NCBI GenBank assembly: GCA_950106755.1
Contig: OX467086.1
Span: 16,572,001-16,636,000 of the forward strand
Direction of reading: 5' to 3'
Length of the DNA: 64,000 nt
Source: Climacium dendroides
Lineage: Eukaryota > Streptophyta > Bryopsida > Hypnales > Climaciaceae
Shown here: in pieces, positions 23,501 through 35,200 of the stretch
How positions within the stretch are numbered: the stretch's first letter is position 1
Layout: the number at the start of each line of letters is the position of its first letter
Program-made: the position numbers and the translations under genes
The notes under the pieces: generated by a model
Seen by the model: the letters and a program-made list of their open reading frames with translations, nothing else
Told to the model about the DNA's origin: nothing
Database searches by the model: none

Positions 23501-23932
23501 TCCAATTATGCGCACGGTCGTCGGTCCCAGCCCTAAACCACCTGAACCGGCTGATGTACCAGTCGATTTGGATGAGGACGAAGTCCCCATTCAAACTATT
23601 GTGAAGACTACTAGATTCCGTAAGTAAATCATCATGTGACTTTTTTCCTCTTCGCATAATGAAATACGTCAATTTCTAACCGTTTGACTTACATGTGGAT
23701 AACTTGGTTTTCCAAGCAAGCCCACAGCGTGACAACAACAGCAAATGTCCCTTTCTTTTCTCATCCTCAATTCTTTCCTAGTCCACCGAAGCCATTTACC
23801 CTCCCCATGTATGCTGATGCATTGGCTCACGAATTTGCTACCCTGAATCCTAGACCACGAGCTAGGGCCCACCTAGTTGGCCCCCGTGCTCTTAACTTTA
23901 TAGATGAATTCGCAGTACAATCAGATTCATAG
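17527..23932 (+). CDS. ParB-like / DNA amino-methyltransferase-like fusion protein, multi-exon, probably catalytically altered
   Basis: I propose ATG 17527 and exons 17527-17616, 19014-(19133 to ~19316), ~19555-20200, 20329-20518, 20629-20823, 20906-21121, 21226-21461, 21821-22472, 22614-22964, 23045-23318, 23416-23619 and 23721-23932. Exons 3 to 12 join in phase and total 1,058 codons with the stop; the exon 2-3 join is unresolved. Exon 3 carries a ParB/sulfiredoxin-like segment with FFVCDGNHRRIACMNHI. Exon 8 holds a long Lys/Glu-rich helix and nuclear-signal-like KGKKKGTKRKAK. Exons 9-11 look like a DNA N4/N6-amino methyltransferase with the motifs in beta-class order. Motif IV sits where bacterial enzymes have DPPY but reads VDLVIVDVPEGL. 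Then comes RGPREKSREFMQMLVEACSKPGD, then a motif I-like VVVDCTAATGATIQACRATL split across exons 10 and 11. Both catalytic motifs depart from consensus, so activity is doubtful. Exon 6 has an in-frame TAG (21110-21112). ParB-methyltransferase fusions are known from phages and bacteria. I recall related annotations in seed-free plants but cannot verify them here. Confidence 0.7.
17690..18441. repeat. Threefold ~220-290 bp repeat in intron 1
   Basis: Three related blocks each contain GCGGAGATATGGCACC (or GCCGAGATATGGCATT) at about 17800, 18020 and 18310. These are followed by GGATTAGGTTAGT-like sequence, (C)ATGGCTCC, a GTCTCGGTCCCGA(A/G)ACG box and GCATGG(T). The blocks lie wholly in the proposed first intron of the ParB-methyltransferase gene. 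They are G+C-richer than the surroundings. Confidence 0.85.
18153..18280. repeat. Perfect 64-bp tandem duplication
   Basis: Copies at 18153-18216 and 18217-18280 are identical; the unit starts GCTTATAACAGGACTCCCG. It lies inside the third block of the larger repeat. Perfect identity implies a recent duplication. Confidence 0.95.
18442..18656. mobile_element. 215-bp CACTA-type MITE in intron 1, GGA target duplication
   Basis: Starts CACTACAAGAAAA and ends TTTCTCTTGTAGTG, with GGA immediately on both sides (18439-18441 and 18657-18659), the three-base duplication expected for CACTA insertion. Nearly the whole element is one long inverted repeat built of GACAAAAA/TTTTTGTC and AATTGACAG units, so its RNA would form a long hairpin. 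It is inserted in the first intron of the ParB-methyltransferase gene. Its terminus differs from the CACTAGTAG family at 16105 and 50842. Confidence 0.95.
19800..20190 (+). other. ParB-like domain region of the fusion gene
   Basis: Residues encoded here include LSCDLTLLENQFSRGY, then about 60 residues later FFVCDGNHRRIACMNHIERLH. In ParB N-terminal domains a strand followed by (D/G)G(N/E)HR(R/L)xA forms the nucleotide- or DNA-contacting loop. The match is by motif and position only, and a sulfiredoxin-like fold is equally compatible. Confidence 0.6.
22614..23619 (+). other. Methyltransferase-like domain, motifs IV then I
   Basis: Exon 9 gives the motif IV-like strand VDLVIVDVPEGL followed by WLVPIFDFAEAYLHDYGGILVIYP, which matches the 'L.pGG.l.i' strand downstream of DPPY. 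Exon 10 ends in REFMQMLVEACSKPGDVVVDC and exon 11 continues GATIQACRATLQHILAFEED, the place of the FxGxGTT SAM loop and the acidic residue ending the next strand. The order IV then I is that of beta-class amino-methyltransferases. D-C-T-A-A-T-G replaces D-P-F-x-G-S-G, and D-V-P-E replaces D-P-P-Y. Confidence 0.65.
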
Positions 23933-25069
23933 GCATTAGACAGTGAGGGCAGTTCGATCTCTACGAAGTATGTCTGAACTGATCATGTAGGGTTCTTGGT
24001 GTTTTCAACACATCGTTATAAAACTTACAATTCCGTGCCTTTTTCGTTTTCTCTTCGTACGGCTTCTTACAGGTGAAGTTGGAATCCACTTACATGCAGT
24101 ATGCTTTTCTTCATGTTTAGGCAAGTCACTTGCTGTATCTTGGAAGACCATGTGTGCTGCTGCGATTACTGAATCTCCTTTTCACTTGTGTCTAAACTAA
24201 AGTTTCTATCCACTATAATTATGTTTGATTAATAATTACTACGTGTTTATATTGCTAGAAATACCCAATCCATATGTCGCTTGATATGACATTTACATTC
24301 ATTTGCAAAATGAACAAAATGGCATGTTTTTATTCTACAATATTGGCAATTAATTAATTTAGATTACCGCAATGTTCAAATTGACAGAGGAATAAAGTTT
24401 CAATCTAAACTTGAATTCCGTTTTCTGCGGGGGTTTCCACAATTGCTAGGTGCCATAGTAAACCCTTGCAAACTACAAAACTCTTCAGCAACCCTTCTCC
24501 TTGTATCATGCCCTACATTTCATGGCCAACCTTCCCAACTGCCAACTTGTTCCAAACACTCATGAACCGTTGTTATATTCTGTAAGAGTCTATGTATATG
24601 TTGTAGTCCGACAAATCCAATCTGAAATGCTATTTCTAATCCCTAATGCCACGGTGGCCGGACCCTAAACACTTCCACGGTCATAGGGGAAGTTATTCCC
24701 ACAAAAAAGGAATCTTCAATTTCTCTTGCATCATTTGAGATTGAATGAGATTATTTTTCTACAATACATCCTTTATATTCCATTTCATCTAATATGTTTT
24801 CTTAATAATTCTTTCTTATCTCTATTTCATCCATTCTTTTCATCCTTTCTTCCTTATACTTCTTCCATCACCTTTTCCCATCCTTCCCTTCATCTATTTC
24901 TACTATCAACTCCATCTTATTTTACCCTAAAAATTTAACAGTTCTCAACTCATCCTTCATCCATTTATCACTAGCTTTCATCCAACTTTTATTCATGTTC
25001 TTCAAATTTTTTCCTACCTTTTAAAAATAGAAGCTCACCAGTCACCCTAATCGACTATACACACTATTA

Positions 25070-25350
25070 CCAGCATTATCCATTTTTCACCTACTTTTTC
25101 ATCCACTTCCGAAAATTTCATCCAACTTATGACATTGTTCATCCACTTTTTCATCCACTTTTTCATCCACCCTAAACCCTCATCCACTTTTTCGTCTACT
25201 CTTTCATCCCCTTTTCAACTACTTCATCGAATACATATACCAAGATTTCTTTTTCAAAATTTAGAAATCCATGCTCCACGCTCTATATTCTACGCTCTGC
25301 GCTCTATGCTCCTGCTCTACGCTCTATGCTCTTGCTCTACGCTCGCATAT
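25070..25350. repeat. Pyrimidine-rich low-complexity repeats
   Basis: Repeats of CACTTTTTCATC at 25085-25215 are followed by CTACGCTCTATGCTC(C/T)TG repeats at about 25285-25345. This is simple-sequence DNA; ORFs through it are not credible. Confidence 0.75.
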
Positions 25351-25914
25351 CAGCATTCCCCCACTTGTGAAAATTTTTGGAAGTTACTAAGATGCTCAAC
25401 TTATATTAAATCACTCTGCAATGTAAGGAGGTTAAGTAAATTAGTAGTGCATGAGTCACTTTTTGATGATTTCTTGTATAATGAAGAAATTTTAACTTGA
25501 AATTTGAAGAGTTAGAGACAAACATTTGGAATATGTGAAAAAAAATTCAAGAATTTTGGTTTCACAAATTGCAAGATAATAGGACTTGAAGTTAGAAGAA
25601 AATGTTTTTTTTTTTAAACTACCCCAATATAGCTAACAAAGTTTGACTCCTCTTAGAATGAGATTTGAGGACTAAAATTTGTTTTTTTGGGATAAAATAT
25701 GACATATTTTATTAGTTGCATACATGCCAAATTTCAAAAGTTGATGAGCTTTTTTGCAAAAGATTCTCCAAAGATTCCCAAATTGTCCAAACTACCCCAA
25801 AAGTCTAGGGCAATATAACTTTTGATTTGGGAATCTAATCGGAAAAAAAATTAGTTTTTCATTGAGGAAGAACATGTTCACACATTGTATCCAAATTTTA
25901 TGAGAATAAAATCT

Positions 25915-26451
25915 GCATCTAGGTTACTATCATTTTCATACCTCTCTTTGAATCCCTTTGTATGGAATGCACTCAAAGAGAGATAAAATTATTTCTATGA
26001 TAGCTATTTGTTTACCAAGAAGATGCTCCTCCTAGTATAAAGCTCATCCTCTATAGAATTTCTACAAATTTCCACTACATACATAAACAACTAGTGCTTC
26101 ACCACCTTCCTTGTATTATAGTCAAAGAAACAACTCTTCCATGAGTATGGTAACTTCTAGTCTCTCATAAAGTCATATGTGGTAGTTTCTAATCAGCTAC
26201 CATTCATTTGCATTTTCCTAAAAACATTGTATTCTCTTTAAAGATGTTTTAACATTTTGTAAACAATGATTTCCTTTGGTACTACTACATTGATTTCTTC
26301 TAGCATATTTTCTACATTTTTTACTTCAATCACATGAACATCTATACTTACACCTTAAGTCTTTTCAAGGTTGAAAGATCTCTCTATAAATTTGCATCTA
26401 GGTTACTATCATTTTCATACCTCTCTTTGAGTGCATTCCATACAAAGGGAT
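25915..26451. repeat. Two copies of a 37-bp sequence carrying a 21-bp spacer in opposite orientations
   Basis: GCATCTAGGTTACTATCATT... ending CTCTCTTTGA occurs at 25915-25951 and 26394-26430. In copy 1 it is followed by a 21-base spacer (25952-25972) and then TCAAAGAGAG, the inverse of the arm. In copy 2 the next 21 bases (26431-26451) are the exact reverse complement of that spacer. See the matching finding. Confidence 0.9.
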
Positions 26452-28059
26452 TCGAGTATTGTTTTAAAAGCTTAAGCATCCAATTTTTAGTTTCTTATTG
26501 AAGTTACTAATGATACAAGATCTAACTATTTTTTCAAGCTCTACAATAGAATTTGATAGTGGTGTTAGAGAAAAGTGGAAAACACATCTTTTTGTAGAGT
26601 ATCTCATATAATATGTCTAGATTCAAATATACTTTCAAGGGGGCTTTATGTAAGTGGTACTCGCTCCCAATATTGATCTCGATGAATTAAATGCAAATGT
26701 ACCACATGAACTCCTAACTTCAACCATTGTGATCAATTAATTTTTTAAGTTTGACCCTCAATTCTACTTGAATAAGTCTTCTCTACTTTTCTAGCCTACA
26801 ATTTGACTATAAGTTTCTTCACTAGGTCTCTCAATTCTTGCATATAATATTGTTGCAAGAACTCACTTATTCATTTGTTTTATACCTTAGTTAGAATCAC
26901 TAACCTCAAATAATACTCTCTTTGCACATTCTTAGGACGACACTCTAATACTATGATAAAAGAACTCACAAAACATTGTTGAAAAAATAATTCACTTCAT
27001 TAATTTTGAAGGGAAGTAGGAATATGTGAAAAAATGTATTTGCAAAAATTAACAATGTAATTATTAGTGATGGCAAGTGAATAGGGACCCTCTTCAATTC
27101 ATGTATTGGTGATGAGTAATAATTCAACAACAATGGCAAAATATAGAAATGGACAAACTTGGCTACAATAGGGGAGCAAATTCATGGCCAGAGATTTATA
27201 AAACTTACTCCACCTTCCCAAATGCTAACATTAGCTACCAAGTTTGTTGGTAGAGTGACCACCTACAAATTCAATACATAGATTCTTTACCAAAGTAGTG
27301 GAAATAAACCACAAAGAAATTGCCAAAAAATCTCTCTGAGACCATTATAATATAGTTAACCAACACCAAGGGGGACCCTTTTGCTACCCCAAAAGGTAGA
27401 GCCCTTAGTGTTAAAACTTGTGAAATAAGTGTCAAATCACACCCATAGCTACTTACAGTCTTCTACGCACTGACATAGCTTGGCCAAAAGTGACATTGAG
27501 CCATCCAATTGTTTTCTTTACATTATAACTATATCCATCACATGCATTTAAGGAGGGATTATACCTCCTCCAAAGAGGAAGTAATTTGACCAATTAACAA
27601 TGTTATGATCAAATCATTTCTTTGAAAAAGCTAACAAACACCTCGTACAATTAGGATGTAAAGAGGAGAAACAAAGGATCATAAACACCTGAAATAAGAG
27701 GATATCATATTCTTGAGCTAACTTGAGGGCCTCAAACAAGCTCAAATTGGTGCCCAATAAGGTAGGTACATCCAAATGTGCCACTATACCATACGTACAT
27801 CGCCAAAACCAGTTCTGTACCTATGTGGAAGAAACGCTTTCAGAACCAAACTTTGTTCCTTAATAACTTTTGCATATAGTATCCAAATGCCACATTCTCT
27901 GGTGCGTTGGAACCTCCTTTCACTTGCCAACAAGAACATATGAAATTTTTACCAATCCAATATTAGGAAATAGGCTCAGTAGCAATTAGTGGTGGTTTTA
28001 GGTGTACCCACCTTATAGGAAACAAATTTTAGGGAACAAAATTTCATGAGTTAGAATAT

Positions 28060-29334
28060 GGATGCTACTCGTCACGGCATCATCGATGTGAGTCTCCGTC
28101 CGTCCAGTCCCTTTGTCATCCACAAATGTTCTGCATGTTAATCCAGATTTTCCCTACCGTAGAAAGCAAGGCACATCAAACCTTCAAGCAATGCATCATC
28201 TGCGATTCCACAGATTCTACACAGACTTTGATTATCCTTTTCTAATTCCAATTCTTACTGTGAGTTTTCTTACTGCGGCACCTTCTCAATTGCATCGCTC
28301 ATCTCATCTCTTTGTCAAGCCAGAATCAGCTCTGGTGGATTCAAAGTTTGCGCTATTCGGCGTTTGTGGGGTTAGTTTGAAATCTCTCAGTGAAATTCCA
28401 CTTGTTGAGCCTGGTTTTAGGTTGACATACTCAGTTTCTGTTTCGTATTTAACTCGAATTCGGTGAGGGTAGAGTTCAATTGTTCAGTGAATGAGATATA
28501 GACACCTGAATCGCCTGTTTTATTTCTGGGTATAGTTTTGAGGCGAATGTCAAGTTTTTATATTTTAATATATACCTACCATGGAAGATTCTCGGTTTTG
28601 GGCTAGTGGCTAATTGGTGTCCCTGTCTTTTGTTCGAAAAGGGGTGGTGAATTTTGCATGTGCGGAGTTGCCAGATCATTCTTTTTGTCGCAGTTAGAGC
28701 TTGAATTTTCTTATGGCGGAGGAGGATTCAAACTTGGGGAAATTTGAGGCTTGTGACACAATGTCATTTCCAGTCCTGATTTGTGTCTAGGTGCAAAGTG
28801 ATTAAGCTACCGAAGTACCGAATTTAGAGGTTAGCTGATGCATTCCGTGTGATCATGGCGATTCATGTGCTGAATAAACTGTTGTGCAAGGATCTTTTCG
28901 AGGAGAGTTGAAATTGGACTGGTAGGGTTTGTGTCGTATTGCCGATCGAATCTCTGTTAAATTTGAAATTAAAAGGTTGAGGATACAATTTGCGTCACGT
29001 TAAAAATTTCAAGGTACGTGGGAATGTAATTTTATTAGAGATGTATTGAGCTCTGGAGAGATATTTGGGTACAAGAGACAAACTCTTTAGATCAACTGTC
29101 TATCACTATGTACGAATTCCTTTTGAAATTTCAAAGTGGGGGGTTGACAGTGAAAAGCCTCATTTCATTCAAAGATGAGGTCAATTTATAGGAGATGGGA
29201 TCAGGTTCCTAACATATACTTTGACACAGAGTGTAAGCATAAAAGGGTTTGCTTTGAAGCCGATTTTCAAGATTTCTCCTTGCTGTTTTGCATGGGCAGT
29301 AGGAACGTCCATATGATGCCGAGAGCTCCCAGCC
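28060..29334 (+). promoter_or_regulatory. Presumed promoter and 5' leader of the PDZ gene
   Basis: Base composition changes from AT-rich repeat to balanced DNA at about 28060. 28113-28466 is open for 117 codons but matches nothing I know. The start codon of the PDZ gene follows at 29335. An upstream noncoding exon is possible; no promoter element can be fixed. Confidence 0.3.
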
Positions 29335-31971
29335 ATGGCGACCTCCTTGAGTAATGCGAATTGGCTTCTCCCTCCAAGGTGCAGCAGCCAAAGCAGTGCC
29401 AAAGTAGTCCCCAACAGAACCATCTGCGTTGGCTGTGAATCCCTTGTGAGTCCTCACCGCTCTCTGAGCGTTCCTCAAGATCACACCAAGTTTTCACCTC
29501 TTCGTTATGAATCCTGTAGCCTCTTTGGCCATGGGCATGTGGGTAATTTGTGGAACGGAAGCTCTCGGAGGTCATCACTAAGGTCACGGAAACAAACCAG
29601 AGGTGGAGGAATTGCTACGGCGTCATCTGCTGTCGATGAGACAGCCCTGGACGAGGTGGGTTGTGCATTACGAACTCTTTGTTTCTTTTTTCCTTTCTTT
29701 CCTGGAGTGTGTGGAGTGTTGTCAAGATTCTCAACCATTATTAGGTCATTCTTTTAGGTCATGGTTGTCAAGCTTGCTGACTCCATCGCGAATCTCATTA
29801 GTTGGAGTTGACTAACTTCCATAGTCCTTTGTTTAGTCCTCGTTCATTCTCAAACATCCATTTACGTTTACTGTAATACACCCCAATCTCCTCCTTCTAA
29901 TACTAGTCATTGTCCTCAATGACTAGCTGTTGTGTTTCTTTCTTTCCTGGCGTGTGTAATAACATTTTGGAAAGGAGATCCTAACACCACGGGTCCATCT
30001 CGTAATTCAAGAAAGGATTGGCTTTTCTAAAGTGCTTCAATTTGCTGCCATCTTCTTTCTTTCTCACATCCTTTTAGATCTTGAGTTCAATCATTTTAAA
30101 TAAGGAAGCCCCTTTCTCACATCAATCACTTCAGTAACCCCCAGACAATAGATCCTAGACTGAGCAAGCATAAGTGACATGCTTGTGCACACCATTCTTT
30201 GGCACATTGATTGAATCCAAATCATATCCTGTTTTCTTAAATGTTGTTAGATGACAGTACGATGGGTGCACTTGTCGAAAGACTTGAAGAGTTCAGAATG
30301 TTTTGTTGTCAAGAGCGTAAATGTTAAGTCATGATTGTGAACTTATCGTTACCTCTTGGTTTCTTGTTAGGTGAAAGTGAAGATAAAAGTGGGTCCCGTG
30401 CGCAGCCGCAGTGAACGTGTATATATATTTCAGAAGATCTTCACTTCAAGCAGCATTGTTGTGGTACATAAACTCACTTTATGCTGATGCTCACTGGAAT
30501 TTGGAATAACTGCTTGATTTGAATGATTGGATTGGTTGCTGCTAGGATCAATGTACTTCGAAACAGATCAGGACTTGCGTGTTGTGTTTTAGTATTTCCA
30601 ACTGCTAGTGATGAAATTAGCATTCATTACGCAGCTGCTTCGAGTGGATAGAAACAGGATTCTGCAATGTTTGAATCTGACCCTGCTGAATCAGATGCAT
30701 AAAGTAACCATCCAAGGTAAGTATACCCAAAACCAATACCAAGACAAAAACCAACACTATGTCATACATGTAGGGTTCTTACATGTATGAGACTGGTGCT
30801 GAGTGTTCGTTTTCGGTTCTGAGTTTGTTTGGGGTATGCCTACCTTATACAACAAGTATTGATTGTGGAGAACGTACGATGGTGGGAAATTCTCATTACC
30901 TAGTTCTTGTTAAATAATGATATAGGTTACTTTGCCAAAACCTTTGGGCATTGTGTTTGTGGAGAGCCCCTTGAAAAACGCTTATGGAAAGAACCGCGTT
31001 ATGGTTGGGGAGCTTGTCGCTGGTGGGAACGCCGACCGGGCTTCACGAGTTGCGCAGCTTTTCCTAGGTGCACCCAGAAAAAATGACGAGTCCAATACTC
31101 CTATACTCAATGGGGGTGTCATGCCCGGGGACATTCTTCGAGCAACCACAACGGTAAGGAACCTGCAACTGGTATGATCTGAGTTCTCTTGAAATCAACA
31201 AGGTTGTCATCAGGAGGACGCAGTCGTCACCAGTCAAAGTTGCTAGTTATAAAACAGCGTTTTCAGGAACTTTTTGACAGGATCATAAGGAGGATCTTCC
31301 TCACGTTTCTTGAGGTGGTCTCCGTATGATATATAGTGTCCTGTTATGATCATTGTGACTATTGGGAGATCTCCCCATGAATTATGCCTGAAAGTTCCTA
31401 AAACAACCTAATTTTACTGAAAACCCTGTTATAATTGAGCTGCCATGTTCGTTCGGTATCGCTGTTTTCATTCTCCACGAACTTGTATACATATTTTGGA
31501 GTTTTGAAGTTGAAGGTCCACCTTTGTTGATGTCTGCATCGGTTATACAAGGATTGCCGGGTGCTGCAGGATCCAGTAGTTTTGCTTGGATGTGACTTTT
31601 TTTTTGATGTGATTACTTCCAAAGAGAATTGTTTTCAGGATGTCTAACTTACTGCTCTATAAAATTGTAGGATACGAGAATTCAAATTCGAGCATTTTTT
31701 ATAATTTATCCTTGCAAAGAAGCCAATTTATGCGTGTTAAAAACTGGTGTTTTTTGTTACAAGATCCTGTGGTTGTGACGAGAAGAAAGGGTTTGCTGTG
31801 CAGGCAGGAGTATATGTGGACTTCTTTGGCATTCGTCGACCTCAACGAGTGATGGACCTCTACATAGCTGATGGGAGACCGTGGCATCTTATAATGAGAG
31901 CTTTGAACGCCAGTTTCTTTGCAGACGGAGAGCTAACACTAGTTTTTGAACGACGAAATGCGAATTTCTGA
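29335..31971 (+). CDS. Plastid-type PDZ-domain protein
   Basis: Proposed exons 29335-29655, 30371-30463, 30926-31153 and 31804-31971 are all in phase 0 and total 810 bases (269 residues). ATG 29335 is in a strong context (GCCATGGCG). The first ~90 residues are Ser/Arg-rich and poor in acids (MATSLSNANWLLPPRCSS), typical of a plastid transit peptide. The body carries a PDZ-like domain: the carboxylate-loop region VTLPKPLGIVF, then VMVGELVAGGNADRASRV and GGVMPGDILRATTT. It ends with WHLIMRALNAS ... GELTLVFERR, the last strands of this family. Such plastid PDZ proteins usually scaffold thylakoid or protease assemblies, but I cannot assign a partner. The last acceptor (TTTGCTGTGCAG) was chosen for phase and strength; an earlier acceptor adding CDEKKGFAVQ is possible. 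Confidence 0.75.
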
Positions 31972-32250
31972 AGAAGTATCCAGAATTGCAGAGTGGACGA
32001 TGAAGTCGGCTATCATTCTCTGTCAACCTTCATGAGTTTGATTTAAGTTTTTTCTTTCAGACGACCTTATTCAACGGTATTGCCTTTTTAAATCACTCCC
32101 GACTGCCATGAGAACTGTGAATGTCGTATTAGAATGTATGATGTAATTGAGAAGCTGTAATACTAGCTTGATACACCTGTACACCATTTATTGTATTTAG
32201 TGTATGATGCAGTATTTTTCGAGCAATAGTTGCATGTTGGGCCCTATCAC

Positions 32251-35200
32251 TATGGTAGAACCACCCATTCCCAACAGGGATCCATACCCAAGTTGTAGGG
32301 TGCAGCTATTTCCAGCCAAAGCTTGGAATATGATTTTTTCTCCTTTTCAAGGTTGGGACTAAGGTAGAACCACTCATCATCAACCATAAGGCAGAACCAC
32401 CCATCATCAACCACAAACCCATCAACAATTAATAGGGGGGTTGAAATTCAAGAGAGGCTGGGACTAATTTCCAAACATGACTTCTTGATTTCCACCCATC
32501 AATTCCTCCCATTTTTTTCATAACACATTTGCTTGGTTTGGTGTGCCAAAGGAAACAAGAAGTAGTTTCTTAAATAAGCAATTTTGGAATAGTCTATACA
32601 TTGGACATGGGTCCATACCAACTTTTGCCTTCCAAAATTTATAGTAATTTCAATTCCAGCAATAAAATTACCAAATTTTGGCAATCCCCCTCATTTTTAT
32701 CTTTGCACCTATGGAAATATTTTCTTAGCCTTATTGTATTCCACATATGTCCATAGTTGCTTATTCAATTGGTTATGGATGGTTCTATCTTAAAGAGGTC
32801 ATGACATATGTCTCAAAGTAGTGAGCAAGAAAGTAGTTCATGAATGATCAAAATTAGAAGACTCTATACATTAGGTATGGGTTGAGATTAACTTTTGGCT
32901 TCTAAAATTCATAGTATTTTCAATTCAAGGCATAAAATTATCAAAAAATTGCAATACATGTGATTTCTATCTTCCTACATGTCAAAAAAATTCATTGCCT
33001 TCATTGTTCTAGAACATGTGTAAAATGGCTTAAGTGGTTGACTATGGGTGGTTCTAGTATATGACATGTTTGAAACAATAGGTAGCATGTTGGGGCCGTA
33101 TTCCAAAGAATTAATTCTTAATGTCTTCTACATTGAATAGGGGTTTTAAGGAGACCTATACTAATTAATGAACATTACACACTATATAAATATCTTCTTT
33201 TGTTGTACATCAATAGTTATTGAAGTGTCCAGGGGTTGTACATCATGTTTCAAACATCTATAGTTTTCCATAATAAGTCCCTTTAATTTTTTGGTCCCTT
33301 TAATATCCATTTAGTATAGAACTATTCTAGGTGGCATGTGGTCATTGGATTTGTGGCATTCTAGGATTGTCATATAGCAATTTTGAAATTTTAAATCATT
33401 GAAAGAATGATGTAGCAGTTGATATAGTTTGGATAAAGACACTTGTTATTCACTGCATGTTTTTAGGATTGTTAAGGTAATATAGCCTTAAAGCACCCCT
33501 CTTCTTCAGACCATCTTGTAGGTAGCTATAGAGTGGATGCAAGGTGATCCTTGAATGGACCTCTTTGGTCCATTAATGAATTGAAGAAAAATTATTTTTT
33601 TTATTGCAAAAGCCAATCATTGTCTTTGGTTTCTGTACATTTCTTTATAAGTCACAAGGGGGCGGATTTTGGGACACCTATGGTCACAAATAGGTGCCTA
33701 TGATCCAAATCTTTGAAAATTCATAAATAATTCAAAAATACTTGGAAAAATACGAAACTACTTGTGTTGTGTTCTGCATCTATTTTTCTGTCTCTAAAAA
33801 ATGAGCTAAAAATCATTTTGTCTATGGAAACCTATGAAAAAGGCGAATCAGCCATTAAAGGTCGCTTTAAGGCCATACTACCTTACATGACATTTGTGAC
33901 TCCAAGAACTTATTCATTTCTAAGAATTTGTGGGGTATTTATTGGGAATTGAAATATGTACCATAGTTTGAGCATACTTAGAACTTGTGCTTAACCATGA
34001 AATGCTCTGACATCCATATTCTAGACAATGAATAGAGTGCAAGAATTGTTTCATCTAATCAATTTTTCATTAATCCAACATAATATTTGAATGTTGAAAA
34101 GACAATCTTCCTTAATGACCAATTTCAAGAAATTCTGATAAATGATATTTTGTACAAAGATATGAGCAAAAATGTGAAAAAATTCGAAAAAAGGATCAAG
34201 ATGTTTAAAGGTTAATCCCTAAAGGTCCAAGGCTTTTAGGGGATTTAACCCCTAAATGCCCAAAGCCTTTTTTGAGCTTATAGTAATTTGCTTTAAATTG
34301 AACAAAGAGGCAACATTTTGATAAGTTGCATCAATTTGTTTTGAATTGCAACCATACAAATTCAAACTAGACATGCTAGAGATCATATGGGAAAAACAAC
34401 ACAACAATATCATTTATGGATTGAAAAATTATAATGTTTGATCATGAGGGTGTTAAAATTGTGAAAGTAATTTGAAGTCTTTCAATCTTCTTTTCACATG
34501 TCAAATCTAAAAAGTTGGTCACCAAAAAATATGAGGATAAAGGGCCTAATATGCATAACCCTAATCAATTTCTAGCTTCTTAAAATCTATTCTACAATTT
34601 TTTTAAATGAATTTCTAATGTGATTTTTTCCAAGATCTAGTGTATTTGAGGTTCATTTCCAAGAGCCCTCAACACTATAGAAAGTCAAGATTGCAATGGA
34701 CATCCTTGTACAAAATCTTGAATAGAAAAATCAAAATCAATCATTTTCAAAATCAGATTTTTCATGCTAGAACTGGACTTCAAAAAGAATTTTTCAAAAA
34801 TAAAAACTTCTAAAAATAAAAACTTGGTTAGGTTTTATTTAACTTGAAAGTTTTGTCAATACTCAAATTTGGTGCCTCATGTATTTAGGGATTAAAAACA
34901 TCATTGTTTTTGAAGTGCTATAGGTATAAAGGTCATTAAGGTATAGAAATCTCAATTGTACAAATAAAATTTGTAGATGACGTAATCAAATTTGGAGCCA
35001 TTTGGCCACATAGATTGCAAGATTATACTATTTTAGTGTTGAAAAAGAATGTTGAAATTTTCCTAGCAACATATTTGGAGGTGAAATTTGATTTCTAAAA
35101 CTAATCAAATGAAAAAGCTTTAAAATATAATGTGCTTCAAAACTAGCATACAAACACATTGGTGAAAAAAATATCACTCGATTGACTCACTGTGTTTGCA

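Larger units (their letters stand above)
23933..28060. other. AT-rich intergenic DNA
   Basis: 23933-24200 is the likely 3'UTR of the preceding gene. 24720-25230 is pyrimidine-rich with repeated TTTTCATCCAC units, and 25270-25350 repeats CTACGCTCTATGCTC. 25500-28060 has only short ORFs and no recognisable protein; it may be an old transposon or retroelement residue. Confidence 0.5.

Noticed and set aside
25070..25350. Regular pyrimidine repeats as a CRISPR-like array
   Set aside because: Units are contiguous simple repeats without unique spacers, in a plant nuclear context.
28113..28466. 117-codon plus-strand ORF upstream of the PDZ gene
   Set aside because: No recognisable motif; starts at a non-ATG codon; more likely promoter or leader DNA.
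29209..29587. Overlapping minus-strand ORFs of 80-106 codons
   Set aside because: Antisense to the transit-peptide exon of the PDZ gene, which has better start context and splice sites.
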